Shown piece by piece: positions 24,482 to 33,081 of a DNA stretch of 38,562 nt. This DNA comes from Candidatus Heimdallarchaeota archaeon (GTDB lineage: Archaea; Asgardarchaeota; Heimdallarchaeia; JABLTI01). The notes under the pieces were generated by a model. It worked only from the letters and a program-made list of their open reading frames with translations, was not told where the DNA came from and did no database searches. The DNA is taken from NCBI GenBank assembly GCA_030614005.1, contig JAUWKS010000030.1, forward strand, positions 1 through 38,562, written 5' to 3'. Numbering within the stretch: position 1 is the stretch's first letter; each line of letters opens with the position of its first letter. The position numbers and the translations under genes were made by a program.

Positions 24482-25217
24482 ACTTAATAGGAGATGTTGC
24501 TGCTTTCGTTTCTTTTGCAGCCTTTTTTAATGTAGTAATTTGTCTTTTCATTTTCTTAATTTCTTTGTCATTTTTAGTTACTTGTTCCACCAGTTTAGTT
24601 ATTTCATTAGTAAGTGCTGAAACTTTATCGTCTATTGTAATATAGCTCGCAGTTGATCTAATTTCTGTTTTAGGTTGAGCAACAACTGGTTCCTTAGTAG
24701 TAACAGCAGGCGCTGGAGAAGGTTCAATCATTTTCTCTTTTTGAGGCAACGGTTTTGGTGTTTTAAGCTGAATTTTACCTATATTTTCTGAAGTTGCATC
24801 AAATTTAGATTTCTCTAGAGGGTGATGTTCAATTACTGACTTTTGAACAGCTCGTCCATCTGAATGAGCAATCAAATTTCGAACATTTATCGATGTGGGA
24901 ACTAATTTTTTTTCTTCAGCAGCTATCGTTTCCTTTACTTCTAATTGGTCTTCTTGAGGGATTTTTTCGAGAAGAATATTCACAACTCTATCAACCACAA
25001 CTGGTGAGATATAAACTTCTTCAGTATCAAGCATGGATCTCAATCCAATTTCAATTTCTTGAGGTAATTCGTGGAGTGGAGTTCCTCTTAAAATATTCAA
25101 TTTCTTGGATTGAATTGCTTGTCTTCCACGTATTAGAAATATAGCGTAATATTTCCCTTCTACCCCAAATTGCAATGAATATGTTGTACCAGGAATTTTT
25201 GTTATGGTTTCATTCAA
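24480..25217 (-). CDS. Unknown protein with Pro-rich middle and C-terminal coiled coil
   Basis: The 245-residue protein has a folded N-terminal domain of about 85 residues ('TYSLQFGVEGKYYAIFLIRGRQ', 'EIEIGLRSMLDTEEVYISP'). A Pro/Lys-rich linker (about 150-195) joins it to a coiled coil at the end ('DDKVSALTNEITKLVEQVTKNDKEIKKMKRQ'). The plan resembles an adaptor that oligomerises through its C-terminus, but no family is recognised. TTG 25217 is the in-frame start behind AAGGA. A TATATATA-like box (about 25236-25247) lies about 25 bases upstream. Confidence 0.65.
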   Translation of the reverse strand: MNETITKIPGTTYSLQFGVEGKYYAIFLIRGRQAIQSKKLNILRGTPLHELPQEIEIGLRSMLDTEEVYISPVVVDRVVNILLEKIPQEDQLEVKETIAAEEKKLVPTSINVRNLIAHSDGRAVQKSVIEHHPLEKSKFDATSENIGKIQLKTPKPLPQKEKMIEPSPAPAVTTKEPVVAQPKTEIRSTASYITIDDKVSALTNEITKLVEQVTKNDKEIKKMKRQITTLKKAAKETKAATSPIK

Positions 25218-25384
25218 AGTAATCCTTCCTCTAGTTGTTATATATAGGAATTTCTTGTATAAATCCCTTCTCTTATTGACATGAGAGTTTTTTGTCTTTT
25301 TTCCTTAGAAAATTTGATTAGTAAGAGGCAGAATAGATATGAAAGTTACTACATCTTAGGTAATGTATCTATTTGGTGAAAAAA

Positions 25385-26185
25385 ATGACAGAAGAGAAAA
25401 GTCAACAGAATGATATTTTTAACATAATTAATGACAGACGGTCAATTAGAAAATTTCTTGATAAGGATATACCTGATGAAGTTCTTGAAAAAATATTACA
25501 AGCGGGTTTTAGAGCGCCCTTTGCTTATCAAATTACGAGTATAGTTTATACCTTAGATAAAGAAAAAATGAAAAAATTGAAAAGAATGGGTGTTTATCCT
25601 TCCACTAAACTTTTTATGGTGTTCTTTTTTGATTTTAATCGAATGGAAAAAATCGTTCAAGCTAGAAAGTACGAATATAATTTTGATGATAGCTTACTTT
25701 TGTGGATAGGGATACAAGATGTTTCACTTGTGGCTGAAAATATCATCCTAGCAGCTGATGCTTTAGGTTTAGGGTCAGTTCTACTAGGTGGTGCACCATT
25801 GATGGTTGATCAAATATCAGAAGTATTTGATGTTCCAACCAAAGTTTTTCCCGTTGTTGGTTTATGCTTAGGTTACCCAGACCCAGAACACCGGATGGAT
25901 ATTCGACCACGTTTTCCATTAAAACATACAGCTTTTGAGGACAAATACAAAGAACTATCTGAAAAAGATTTGAAAGAATGTATGCACTCAATGGATGATG
26001 GATATATTACTCAGGGTTATTACATAAAACAAAACGCAAAAATTCCTTTAACAAAAGGAGATGATAAAATAGATATGAGTCAATATTCTTGGTGTGAGCA
26101 TATCAGTAGAAAAATTTCCCAAGGGAAGTGGTCTGATAAATCTCTAATTCAACTGCTAAGAGAGCAAGGATTCAAATTAGATTGA
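25385..26185 (+). CDS. Nitroreductase-family FMN oxidoreductase
   Basis: The protein is about 266 residues. The nitroreductase fold is shown by the N-terminal FMN-binding 'IINDRRSIRKFLDKDIPDEVLEKILQAGFRAP', by 'DVSLVAENIILAADALGLGSVLLGG' (helix over the flavin), and by 'VVGLCLGYPD' with downstream 'RPRFPLK'. Such proteins reduce quinones, nitro compounds or specific metabolites with NAD(P)H; the substrate is unknown. The C-terminal extension of about 70 residues is longer than in small family members. ATG 25385 is chosen because GGTGA lies 5 bases before it; the frame is open back to TTG 25373. Its end overlaps the convergent glycosylase gene by 9 bases. Confidence 0.88.
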   Translation: MTEEKSQQNDIFNIINDRRSIRKFLDKDIPDEVLEKILQAGFRAPFAYQITSIVYTLDKEKMKKLKRMGVYPSTKLFMVFFFDFNRMEKIVQARKYEYNFDDSLLLWIGIQDVSLVAENIILAADALGLGSVLLGGAPLMVDQISEVFDVPTKVFPVVGLCLGYPDPEHRMDIRPRFPLKHTAFEDKYKELSEKDLKECMHSMDDGYITQGYYIKQNAKIPLTKGDDKIDMSQYSWCEHISRKISQGKWSDKSLIQLLREQGFKLD

Positions 26186-26800
26186 ATCCAGACTCATTTT
26201 TCCAAATAGACAGTCTTTTCTTAAAAAACAGCTGCCACATAATGGGTTATTTTTCCTACAAAAAGTTCTAGCGTGAATTACAAATAAAGCGTGAAATTCA
26301 TTATATCTACCAACATTTTTTCCAACTTTTTCCTCGAAAAATTCTTTCCATTTACTGTTAGTTTGAAAAGAACCAAAACCTATTCGTTCACTAATTCGAA
26401 TGGTATAGGCATCAATAACAAATTCAGGTGTATTTAACAAATAAAGCAAGATTGAATCTGCTGTTTCAGCACCAACGCCTTTTACAGCTAACAATTCTTT
26501 TCGAGAAGGATTTGAATTTTCAGCCCATAATGCACTCAAATTTTTTAGATATTTAGATTTTTGATTGAAAAACCCGGAGGGTTTTATTTGCTTCTTCAAA
26601 AAATCGTCCTTACATTGTAGAATTGCTTGAGGATTAAGAAGATCTGCTTTTCTCAAATTTTCCAATGCCTTTTCTACATTGCTCCAAGAAGTATTTTGTG
26701 TGAGCACTGCACCAATTGCTATCTCAAAACCTTCTCCTGGCCACCAATCTTGAACACCATAGAAGCGATGCATTTTTTTGAATAAAGCATTCGGGTCCAT
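26177..26800 (-). CDS. HhH-GPD DNA glycosylase (endonuclease III/MagIII-like) with 4Fe-4S cluster
   Basis: The 207-residue base-excision-repair glycosylase has the helix-hairpin-helix 'LLAVKGVGAETADSILLYLL', the catalytic Asp in 'VIDAYTIRI', and four cysteines at the C-terminus spaced C-x6-C-x2-C-x5-C for the iron-sulfur cluster. The position of the catalytic lysine of true endonuclease III (GVGxK) is a glutamate ('GVGAE'). So it is probably a monofunctional glycosylase of the MagIII type (alkylated purines) rather than a bifunctional thymine-glycol lyase. ATG 26800 is taken; TTG 26809 is also open. It is convergent with the nitroreductase, sharing 9 bases. Confidence 0.88.
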   Translation of the reverse strand: MDPNALFKKMHRFYGVQDWWPGEGFEIAIGAVLTQNTSWSNVEKALENLRKADLLNPQAILQCKDDFLKKQIKPSGFFNQKSKYLKNLSALWAENSNPSRKELLAVKGVGAETADSILLYLLNTPEFVIDAYTIRISERIGFGSFQTNSKWKEFFEEKVGKNVGRYNEFHALFVIHARTFCRKNNPLCGSCFLRKDCLFGKMSLDSI

Positions 26801-26903
26801 AATAATCAATTAAACGTTATAGTAAAATATCTTTAGGAAGAAATTAACAAAACTTTAATCAACAGTTTTACCCTTCTATTAAAGAGCAGAAGGCGAGAAA
26901 ATA

Positions 26904-27581
26904 ATGGGTACAAAAATAACTATTGTTTATGATGATCAAGCTTCTGAAGGATTTATCACAGGCTGGGGGTTCTCAGCGGTGATAGAAAAAGATGATGATA
27001 TATTATTATTTGACGCTGGTTGGGATGGAACGGCACTATTAAAAAATCTAGAAACAGCGAATTTTGACCCTAAGAAATTTAGCCATATTGTAATCTCCCA
27101 CAAACACTGGGATCACATTGGAGGTTTGAACACAATTCTATATCAAACAAATAATCCAACAGTTTATGTCCCTTCATCTATCTCTTCTCGATTAAAAGCA
27201 GAAATAACCAAATTTGCTGATTTAAGAGAGGTTGTTGATGTTAAAGCAGAAGTTACATCAGAAATTTGGACCACACCACAAATGAAAACGGATATTGACG
27301 ACCTTCAAGAACTCTCCTTATTAATTCAAACAAAAAAAGGAATAGTTATCATTTGTGGATGTTCACATCCAGGATTAGATAAAATAATTGCAGTTGCTAC
27401 CAAATTTGGCAAAGTTCATGCAGTAATTGGTGGGTTTCATGGCTTTGATAAACTTGATTATCTCGAGAATATAGAAGTAATTATTCCTTGTCATTGTACT
27501 AAAAAGAAAAGAGAAATTTTAGAAAAATACCCCAATAAAAGCGTAAAATGTTATTCAGGGTTAGAAGTAACCTTTGAGTGA
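26904..27581 (+). CDS. Metallo-beta-lactamase-fold hydrolase, COG1237 type
   Basis: The 225-residue protein has the metal site 'SHKHWDHIGG' (H66, H68, D70, H71), plus 'ICGCSHPGLDKI', 'VIGGFHGF' and 'IPCHCT'. These blocks are typical of the COG1237 branch, often annotated as 7,8-dihydropterin-6-methyl-4-(beta-D-ribofuranosyl)aminobenzene 5'-phosphate synthase for a supposed role in methanopterin synthesis. The reaction of this member is not proven by sequence. ATG 26904 lies behind AGGCGA. It is followed by a T-run (27592-27602) that probably ends the transcript. Confidence 0.88.
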   Translation: MGTKITIVYDDQASEGFITGWGFSAVIEKDDDILLFDAGWDGTALLKNLETANFDPKKFSHIVISHKHWDHIGGLNTILYQTNNPTVYVPSSISSRLKAEITKFADLREVVDVKAEVTSEIWTTPQMKTDIDDLQELSLLIQTKKGIVIICGCSHPGLDKIIAVATKFGKVHAVIGGFHGFDKLDYLENIEVIIPCHCTKKKREILEKYPNKSVKCYSGLEVTFE

Positions 27582-27677
27582 AACTATTACTGTTTTTTTT
27601 ACAGAAAAAATTAATTAGATTAGTCCTATAATAGTAATCACAAGTATCTTTTCTTTTATAATTTTGGAGACGGAAGA

Positions 27678-28085
27678 ATGAAATCAACAGAAATAGTTAG
27701 AATAAACGAAAAAGGCGAATTGACTATTCCTGAAGAGATTCGTGATAGTGTTGGAATAGTTGAGGGTATGCATGTTATGATGAAAACGGATTTGGAAAGA
27801 AGAGAAATCCGAATCATTCCATTTACTACTGCAGAAGTTGATTTAGTTGAATTTACAATAACTTTGGCCGATGTCCCAGGGGCATTAGGTAAATGCGCTA
27901 CATTTCTTGGAGAACATAAAATTAACATGATGGCAAGTGAATCAAAGATCCTTCAAAGTGGTGAAATTGCTGAATGGATTATCGTTGCAGATATTTCTAA
28001 ATGTAAAGAAAATATTAGAGATTTATGCAAAAGGATTGTTGATGAAGGATACGCAAAAAATTCTGTTTGTCGTAGTTTTCAATAA
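27678..28085 (+). CDS. AbrB-type DNA-binding domain fused to an ACT domain
   Basis: The 135-residue protein has a swapped-hairpin AbrB/SpoVT domain at the N-terminus ('VRINEKGELTIPEEIRDSVGIVEGMHV', about 7-33) and an ACT domain after it ('FTITLADVPGALGKCATFLGEHKINMM', about 59-85). ACT domains bind amino acids or other small ligands, so this is probably a ligand-responsive transcriptional regulator, a fusion seen in archaea. The target is unknown. GGAG upstream of ATG 27678 serves as the ribosome-binding site. It is monocistronic, with T-rich sequence at its convergent end. Confidence 0.88.
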   Translation: MKSTEIVRINEKGELTIPEEIRDSVGIVEGMHVMMKTDLERREIRIIPFTTAEVDLVEFTITLADVPGALGKCATFLGEHKINMMASESKILQSGEIAEWIIVADISKCKENIRDLCKRIVDEGYAKNSVCRSFQ

Positions 28086-28099
28086 TTAATCCTATTTTT

Positions 28100-28489
28100 T
28101 CATTTTTTTTCAAATTCAGTTTCAGATTCTTCAACAAAATTTGTTATCGGTTCCGCAATAACAAGAGGTTCATTTATTATTCTCTTAGCAGAAATTACTA
28201 AAATTGATCCAAGACTAATACCAAATCCTGCAAGTATGTATCCTATTATCTGCTCAATTAGCATGGCTAATTCATCTGGTTGTCCGGGATGATAAAAATA
28301 GGTTACAATTACCAATGGAAGAATAATGGAGCTCAACACTATAAGCAAAATACCAAACAATCGATAAAAAGTGACAGTAATTTTACGTTCTCTCTTGAGA
28401 ACTTGTAATTGTTCTGAAGTTATCTCTAGGTCATCTACGTCTTCTTGATTTATACTTTCAATGGACAGATGATTGCTTTCTTCCAACAT
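28100..28489 (-). CDS. Small membrane protein with two transmembrane helices
   Basis: No family is recognised. The 129-residue protein has an acidic N-terminal part (about 1-35), helix 1 (about 42-64, 'LFGILLIVLSSIILPLVIVTYF'), a short loop 'YHPGQPDEL', helix 2 (about 80-101), and an acidic tail. ATG 28489 follows GGTG by about 4 bases. It is divergent from the dipeptidase gene and convergent with the AbrB-ACT gene. Confidence 0.65.
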   Translation of the reverse strand: MLEESNHLSIESINQEDVDDLEITSEQLQVLKRERKITVTFYRLFGILLIVLSSIILPLVIVTYFYHPGQPDELAMLIEQIIGYILAGFGISLGSILVISAKRIINEPLVIAEPITNFVEESETEFEKK

Positions 28490-28676
28490 TTAGCACCTAT
28501 GGTATTCTATCTTGTATTTTCATTGATTATGTCTTAAGAGTCTCATATATCTCTTTTGACAATTTGCTATTTTCTGTTAAAGAATACATCGGCGTATTTC
28601 CACATTGCACCTTTAAGAGAAAAGGTTTATTTCAACTTATAGCTCTCTTATTGTAGAAATGTTATGAGGATGTAAA

Positions 28677-30137
28677 ATGTCGGATAAAATTTTAGTTGAC
28701 TTAGAACCGAAACTTATTTGGGAAATATTCGAAGAAATAACCACCATTCCAAGACCTTCTAAAAAAGAAGGAAAAATTCGTTCTTGGCTTAAGAAATGGG
28801 CTAAACAAAACAATGTCACAATTAAAAATGAAGATAAAGTTGGAAATCTTCTTCTTAGAGTGGAAGCTTCTGAAGGTTGTGAGAAATTTCCTACACTAGT
28901 TATGCAAGCTCATATGGATATGGTTTGCCAAAAGAATGCTGGTGTAGAAATAGATTTTGAGAATGATCCTTTAGCTATTGTTGTTAAAGACGATATAGTA
29001 TTAGCGAATGGTACATCCCTTGGAGCTGATAATGGAATTGGTATGGCATATGGATTGGCAGCATTAATTGACAAGGAATTAAAACATGGACCCTTAGAGG
29101 TGCTTTTCACAGTTGACGAAGAAACGGGGTTAACCGGTGCTTTTGCTCTCAAACCAGGTTTCTTTTCAGGAAAGTATCTACTGAATGTTGATAGTGAAGA
29201 TTTAGGTACAATAACTATAAGCAGTGCAGGTGGAGGAGGAACTGACTTTATTCTTCCTGTTGAATATAAAGAACTTGAAAATATGCAAGCTATTGAAATC
29301 TTTGTTTCAGGTCTACAAGGTGGTCATTCAGGTATTGATATTGATCTTCCGCGTTTAAATGCAATAAAAGTTGGGATAGATGGATTGCTAGCACTGCAAG
29401 ATGAGAGTATTCAAATAAAAAACATAAATGCCGGAACAGTGCATAATGCAATTCCAAGAAATTTTACCGCCGAAATTGTTTTTCCAAAAGAAAATAAGAA
29501 AAACAACAAGAATAAACTTAATGACTGGAAAAAGAAAACACTGACAATCGGAAGAGAAGCTGAATCAAAGCTAAAAATTGACTTCAAAGATAGTTCAGCA
29601 TCTAAAGCAATTTCTAAAGAGAAAACAAAGGCTATTCTTGATCTATTAGATGGAATATTTCATGGACCAATTTCTTTTAGTAAAGAAATAAGTGGTTTGG
29701 TTCAAACATCCAACAATTTAGCAACAGTGAAGCTAACTGAAAAGGAGATAGAAGTACATGTTAGTACTAGAAGCTCTGTAAATGAAGAGCTTGATGTAAC
29801 CCGAGAAAAGTTAAAAAAATTAGGCGAAGAGATAGGCTTTACTGTAAAATTGGATGAAGCATATCCGGGTTGGAAACCAGACATTCAGTCACCTTTTCTA
29901 AAGCTAGTTAAAGAGAAATACGATGAAGTAACTCAAACTCCAACTAAATTGGTAGCAATTCATGCTGGATTGGAGTGTGGTCTTTTTCTTGTGCTAGATT
30001 CCAATTTACAAGTAGCATCTATAGGACCAAATATTAAGAATGCCCATAGTCCTGATGAGTATGTTGAAATTGCTAGCGTAGGAATAATATGGAATATAAT
30101 CAAAAAAATAATTGAAAATATGGGTTCCTTAAGCTAA
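28677..30137 (+). CDS. pepD: PepD-type aminoacyl-histidine dipeptidase (M20 family)
   Basis: The 486-residue protein is a zinc-dependent exopeptidase for X-His and other dipeptides. The M20C metal and catalytic residues are visible: 'QAHMDMV' (H79, D81), 'LGADNGIGM' (D118), 'TVDEETGL' (E148, E149), 'NVDSED' (D172), and 'AIHAGLECGLF' near the C-terminus. Between them is the dimerisation (lid) region with 'SGLQGGHSGIDID' and 'GTVHNAIPRNFTA'. The length is normal for PepD. ATG 28677 is preceded by GAGGATG. It is monocistronic and ends with a hairpin terminator. Confidence 0.94.
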   Translation: MSDKILVDLEPKLIWEIFEEITTIPRPSKKEGKIRSWLKKWAKQNNVTIKNEDKVGNLLLRVEASEGCEKFPTLVMQAHMDMVCQKNAGVEIDFENDPLAIVVKDDIVLANGTSLGADNGIGMAYGLAALIDKELKHGPLEVLFTVDEETGLTGAFALKPGFFSGKYLLNVDSEDLGTITISSAGGGGTDFILPVEYKELENMQAIEIFVSGLQGGHSGIDIDLPRLNAIKVGIDGLLALQDESIQIKNINAGTVHNAIPRNFTAEIVFPKENKKNNKNKLNDWKKKTLTIGREAESKLKIDFKDSSASKAISKEKTKAILDLLDGIFHGPISFSKEISGLVQTSNNLATVKLTEKEIEVHVSTRSSVNEELDVTREKLKKLGEEIGFTVKLDEAYPGWKPDIQSPFLKLVKEKYDEVTQTPTKLVAIHAGLECGLFLVLDSNLQVASIGPNIKNAHSPDEYVEIASVGIIWNIIKKIIENMGSLS

Positions 30138-30140
30138 GAT

Positions 30141-30172
30141 TGCTGGACTTTTCAGCATCTTCTATTTTTTAT
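30141..30172 (+). terminator. Hairpin plus T-rich terminator after pepD
   Basis: TGCTG (30141-30145) and CAGCA (30153-30157) form a 5-bp stem with a 7-base loop. T-rich sequence follows. Confidence 0.5.
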
Positions 30173-30285
30173 TTTACGAAGAGATTTTTTTCAAAATAAG
30201 TCATTTTTTGCTGCTTTTTTACTAAAAAATTATAACTGCTTTTGATATAATAGTCAGTAATACATAGTTAAGAATATAATAACTC

Positions 30286-30304
30286 CAACAACTGGAGGTT
30301 GTTG
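30286..30304 (+). promoter_or_regulatory. Hairpin presenting the ribosome-binding site of the aldolase gene
   Basis: CAACAAC (30286-30292) and GTTGTTG (30298-30304) form a 7-bp stem. The 5-base loop TGGAG carries most of the Shine-Dalgarno sequence GGAGG (30294-30298). The gene's likely ATT start follows 2 bases later, at 30307. The hairpin may regulate ribosome loading. Confidence 0.4.
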
Positions 30305-30306
30305 CT

Positions 30307-31218
30307 ATTAAGAAATTTAAGGGAATCTTTGCTTCCACACTTACTCCATTTAATAAAAATGATGAGGTAAATTATCAGTTGTTAGAAAGACAAATTGATT
30401 ATATTATAACCAAAGGTGTTCACGGGATAGTTGCAGCTGGAATAAATGGTGAATTTTCCAGCATGGATTTAGTTGAAAGGAAAAAAGTTATTGAAGTATC
30501 TGTAAAAGCAGCTAAAAGTCGTGTGCCAGTAATAGCAGGAGCATATGCAACAAGTTGGAAGGAATCTCTTGAGCTGGTAAAATTCTCAGAAGAGAAAGGT
30601 GCAGCAGCAGCGATTATTACCACACCCTTTTTCTTCAGAAGACCAACAGAGGAGGGATTATATCAATATTTTAGCAATATTTTATCTCAAACAAAGAAAT
30701 TTCCAATTATATTATGCAATGTCCCTATTTATTCATTAATAGAAATGAACCATGGGTTAATTGAGAGCCTTCTTCTTAAACACAAAAATATTGTCGGAAT
30801 TAAAGATTTAAGTGGGAAACCCGAAAGTATTACAGCCTATGCTGGAGTATTTGAAGATTTATCAGTCCTCATTGGAAGTGACCGATTAGTTTTTCATGGT
30901 CTTAATGTTCAATGTGATGGAGCGGTTAGCGCTATCGCAAGCATTTTTCCTGATTTTGTTTTAAAAATTTATAATGTCTATAAAGAAGGAAATATTGACC
31001 AAGCATGGATAGAACAAGAGTCTTTAACAGGAATCCGATCTCTTCTGAAAAGATTTCCTTCAAGAGCAGCACAAAAATACATTTTTTCAAAAATTGCTGG
31101 AGAAGAATCTTACGTTCGTGCTCCATTAAGGAACCTTTCGCAAGAAGATAAAGAAAATTTACAGTTTATTCTTGAAGAGCATGGGTTGCTTTCTATGAGT
31201 CAAACAGCAACAATGTAA
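30307..31218 (+). CDS. DHDPS/N-acetylneuraminate lyase-family aldolase, divergent active site, ATT start
   Basis: The protein is about 303 residues from ATT 30307. The family fold begins 'KKFKGIFASTLTPFNKNDEV', which lies upstream of every ATG/GTG/TTG in the frame; the first of those, TTG 30379, would remove the first strand of the TIM barrel. ATT is 8 bases after GGAGG, the ideal spacing. The Schiff-base lysine is present ('GIKDLSG', K166). Two other key spots are changed: the 'YNVP' tyrosine is cysteine ('LCNVP', C137), and 'GTTGE' is 'GINGE' (about 45-49). The substrate is thus unlikely to be that of DapA; another keto-acid is possible. It is monocistronic. Confidence 0.8.
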   Translation: MKKFKGIFASTLTPFNKNDEVNYQLLERQIDYIITKGVHGIVAAGINGEFSSMDLVERKKVIEVSVKAAKSRVPVIAGAYATSWKESLELVKFSEEKGAAAAIITTPFFFRRPTEEGLYQYFSNILSQTKKFPIILCNVPIYSLIEMNHGLIESLLLKHKNIVGIKDLSGKPESITAYAGVFEDLSVLIGSDRLVFHGLNVQCDGAVSAIASIFPDFVLKIYNVYKEGNIDQAWIEQESLTGIRSLLKRFPSRAAQKYIFSKIAGEESYVRAPLRNLSQEDKENLQFILEEHGLLSMSQTATM

Positions 31219-31273
31219 ACTCTTTTTTCTATTTAGTTCAATATTCGAGTAATAATCTTAAACAAAATTATAA

Positions 31274-32212
31274 GTGAAAGTTTTTTATATCTCAATAACT
31301 GCAATTGTTTTAGCTTATATTAACAGAAAAAAAGAGATTATTAAAATGTGTAGAAGAAAAAAAGAAGACCTTCGTTCTGAAGTAGAAAAAAAAGGTAAAA
31401 TTACATATTATACAATGTCCGATGGGACAAAGGTAAGAGTACTTGTATTCGATTCAGCCAAAAATCCACATGAGTATTCGATATTTGTCATACCTGGGTT
31501 TCTCACAGTTTTTCAAGGTTGGGAAAAAGCTATGGCATCTCTTTCTAAAGAGTTCAAAGTTTATTATTTTGAAACTCGAGAAAAATCTTCAAGTGTAATG
31601 TTAAATAGAAGAAAAGAAAGAAATGTTTCATTCCACAGAATGGCTTATGATCTTAAAGAAGTCATTGAACAGATGAAGTTAGATGATACAAAGTACATTA
31701 CTTTGTGTAGTTCTTCTGGTGGTACAATAGAAATAGAAGCTCTGATGAATAAATGGATAAATCCAAAAGGAGCGGTGATGGTTGGACCAACATTACAGTA
31801 CAATCTTCATCGAATTGTACCAATTTTGATTTATATGGTTCCAAATTTCGTGAAGGAATTTTTTATGCCAATCTTTCGATTCTATATGGGAAGATTTCAT
31901 GTTGACAAAAACAAATATCCGGAACAGTATAGGAAATATGTTCGTGCAGGCGAGGAGTCTAACCTTCGTAAGATTCGTAGAGTTATATGGAAAATAGGAA
32001 ATAAATGCAGCAATTGGGAAATGGTTCCAAAGGTTGAAACAAAAACACTGCTTATTGGTGCCACAGAGGATAAAATGCACACAACAGAAATGACTCTACG
32101 TGTACATGAAATGCTTCCAAATTCTGAATATGTAGATTTAGGAACAAATAAAGCTGCACATGAACAACCATTGGTTGATATCATGAAGAAATTCATAAAT
32201 GAGTTTGAATGA
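31274..32212 (+). CDS. Alpha/beta-hydrolase
   Basis: The protein is up to 312 residues. The alpha/beta-hydrolase fold is visible: 'IFVIPGFLTVFQGWEKAMASL' (oxyanion region), nucleophile elbow 'LCSSSGGTIE' (x-x-S-x-G), acid 'GATEDKMHT' and catalytic His 'AAHEQP'. A short hydrophobic N-terminus (about 3-17) may tether it to the membrane if translation starts at GTG 31274. An alternative is ATG 31346 ('MCRRKKED'), preceded by a TATA-like TTATATTAAC about 30 bases upstream, giving a soluble 288-residue protein. The substrate is unknown; a lipase or esterase role is only a guess. Confidence 0.8.
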   Translation: MKVFYISITAIVLAYINRKKEIIKMCRRKKEDLRSEVEKKGKITYYTMSDGTKVRVLVFDSAKNPHEYSIFVIPGFLTVFQGWEKAMASLSKEFKVYYFETREKSSSVMLNRRKERNVSFHRMAYDLKEVIEQMKLDDTKYITLCSSSGGTIEIEALMNKWINPKGAVMVGPTLQYNLHRIVPILIYMVPNFVKEFFMPIFRFYMGRFHVDKNKYPEQYRKYVRAGEESNLRKIRRVIWKIGNKCSNWEMVPKVETKTLLIGATEDKMHTTEMTLRVHEMLPNSEYVDLGTNKAAHEQPLVDIMKKFINEFE

Positions 32213-32277
32213 TCGGTGAAAAAAAATAGTAGAAAAGAAAGAGTGCCAATAGCAACTTTTTCTATTTCTTTCTTTAT

Positions 32278-32961
32278 TTAGAAATCGTCTTCTTCTGATG
32301 GTGGCTTTCTGCAACCTGTAGCTACAGATGAAAATTCAATTATTTTCCATTGGCCATTTTTGTTTTTACCCACTTGAATAGGAGTTGGATTATCTTTCCC
32401 TCCGCTTTGAATAAAGAGCTTGCCGTATTTACCATCTGAATTAAACGTAAGCAGTGACATTGTAAGTTTCTTTTCATTAAATTTGTAATCCGCTTTATAA
32501 TTTGCACCAAGATAGGATTTTACTATATTGATATCTTCTGCCATATGCTTGAACAAATAACGATTTGTCTTTCCAAGTTTGAGACCAGTGGGTGTCGAGG
32601 CATCCTTTTGATTGTGTTTCTTTGATAAAACAACAGTAGCCATAGGATCACCAATTTCTGGATTCAAACAATAATTATAAGCAGCAATTAGTAAATGAAA
32701 TACCGATTGTGCAGGATTAGATGCTGTTTTCTCCCAACTTTTCTGGAATTTTTCAAAATCAGTTATCATAGTACCAGTAATTTTTTTAGACACTTTCATA
32801 TCACCATATTGTTCTGCAGAAGCTCTATCCGCATTTTCCTGAGCTTCACGTTCAGCTTTACTTACAACCTTTCTTGCTTCTCTTTCTGCTGCATCTTCTG
32901 CAGCATCACTTGCTACTTTTTTAATAGCTCTCGAAGCTTTTCTACGCATCTTGTCAAACAT
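32278..32961 (-). CDS. Hypothetical protein with Ala/Glu/Arg-rich helix and a globular domain
   Basis: The 227-residue protein starts with a highly charged amphipathic helix (about 5-50, 'KVASDAAEDAAEREARKVVS'). A folded domain follows (about 65-215: 'AQSVFHLLIAAYNYCLNPEIGDPMATVVL', 'LGKTNRYLFKHMAEDINIVKSYL', 'GGKDNPTPIQVGKNKNGQWKI'). The domain resembles a family of uncharacterised proteins found with similar length in bacteria, but I cannot name it with certainty. The acidic end is 'SEEDDF'. No membrane helix. It is convergent with the hydrolase gene. Confidence 0.65.
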   Translation of the reverse strand: MFDKMRRKASRAIKKVASDAAEDAAEREARKVVSKAEREAQENADRASAEQYGDMKVSKKITGTMITDFEKFQKSWEKTASNPAQSVFHLLIAAYNYCLNPEIGDPMATVVLSKKHNQKDASTPTGLKLGKTNRYLFKHMAEDINIVKSYLGANYKADYKFNEKKLTMSLLTFNSDGKYGKLFIQSGGKDNPTPIQVGKNKNGQWKIIEFSSVATGCRKPPSEEDDF

Positions 32962-33081
32962 TTATACCACATCTTTATAAAAAAAATAGAGTTTTAACGT
33001 TAGACTCCATATTTCTAACGATAAAGTAGCTCCACTCAAATTATATTTCTTTCTATTTAAGATTTATAAGGAATAGGAGAC

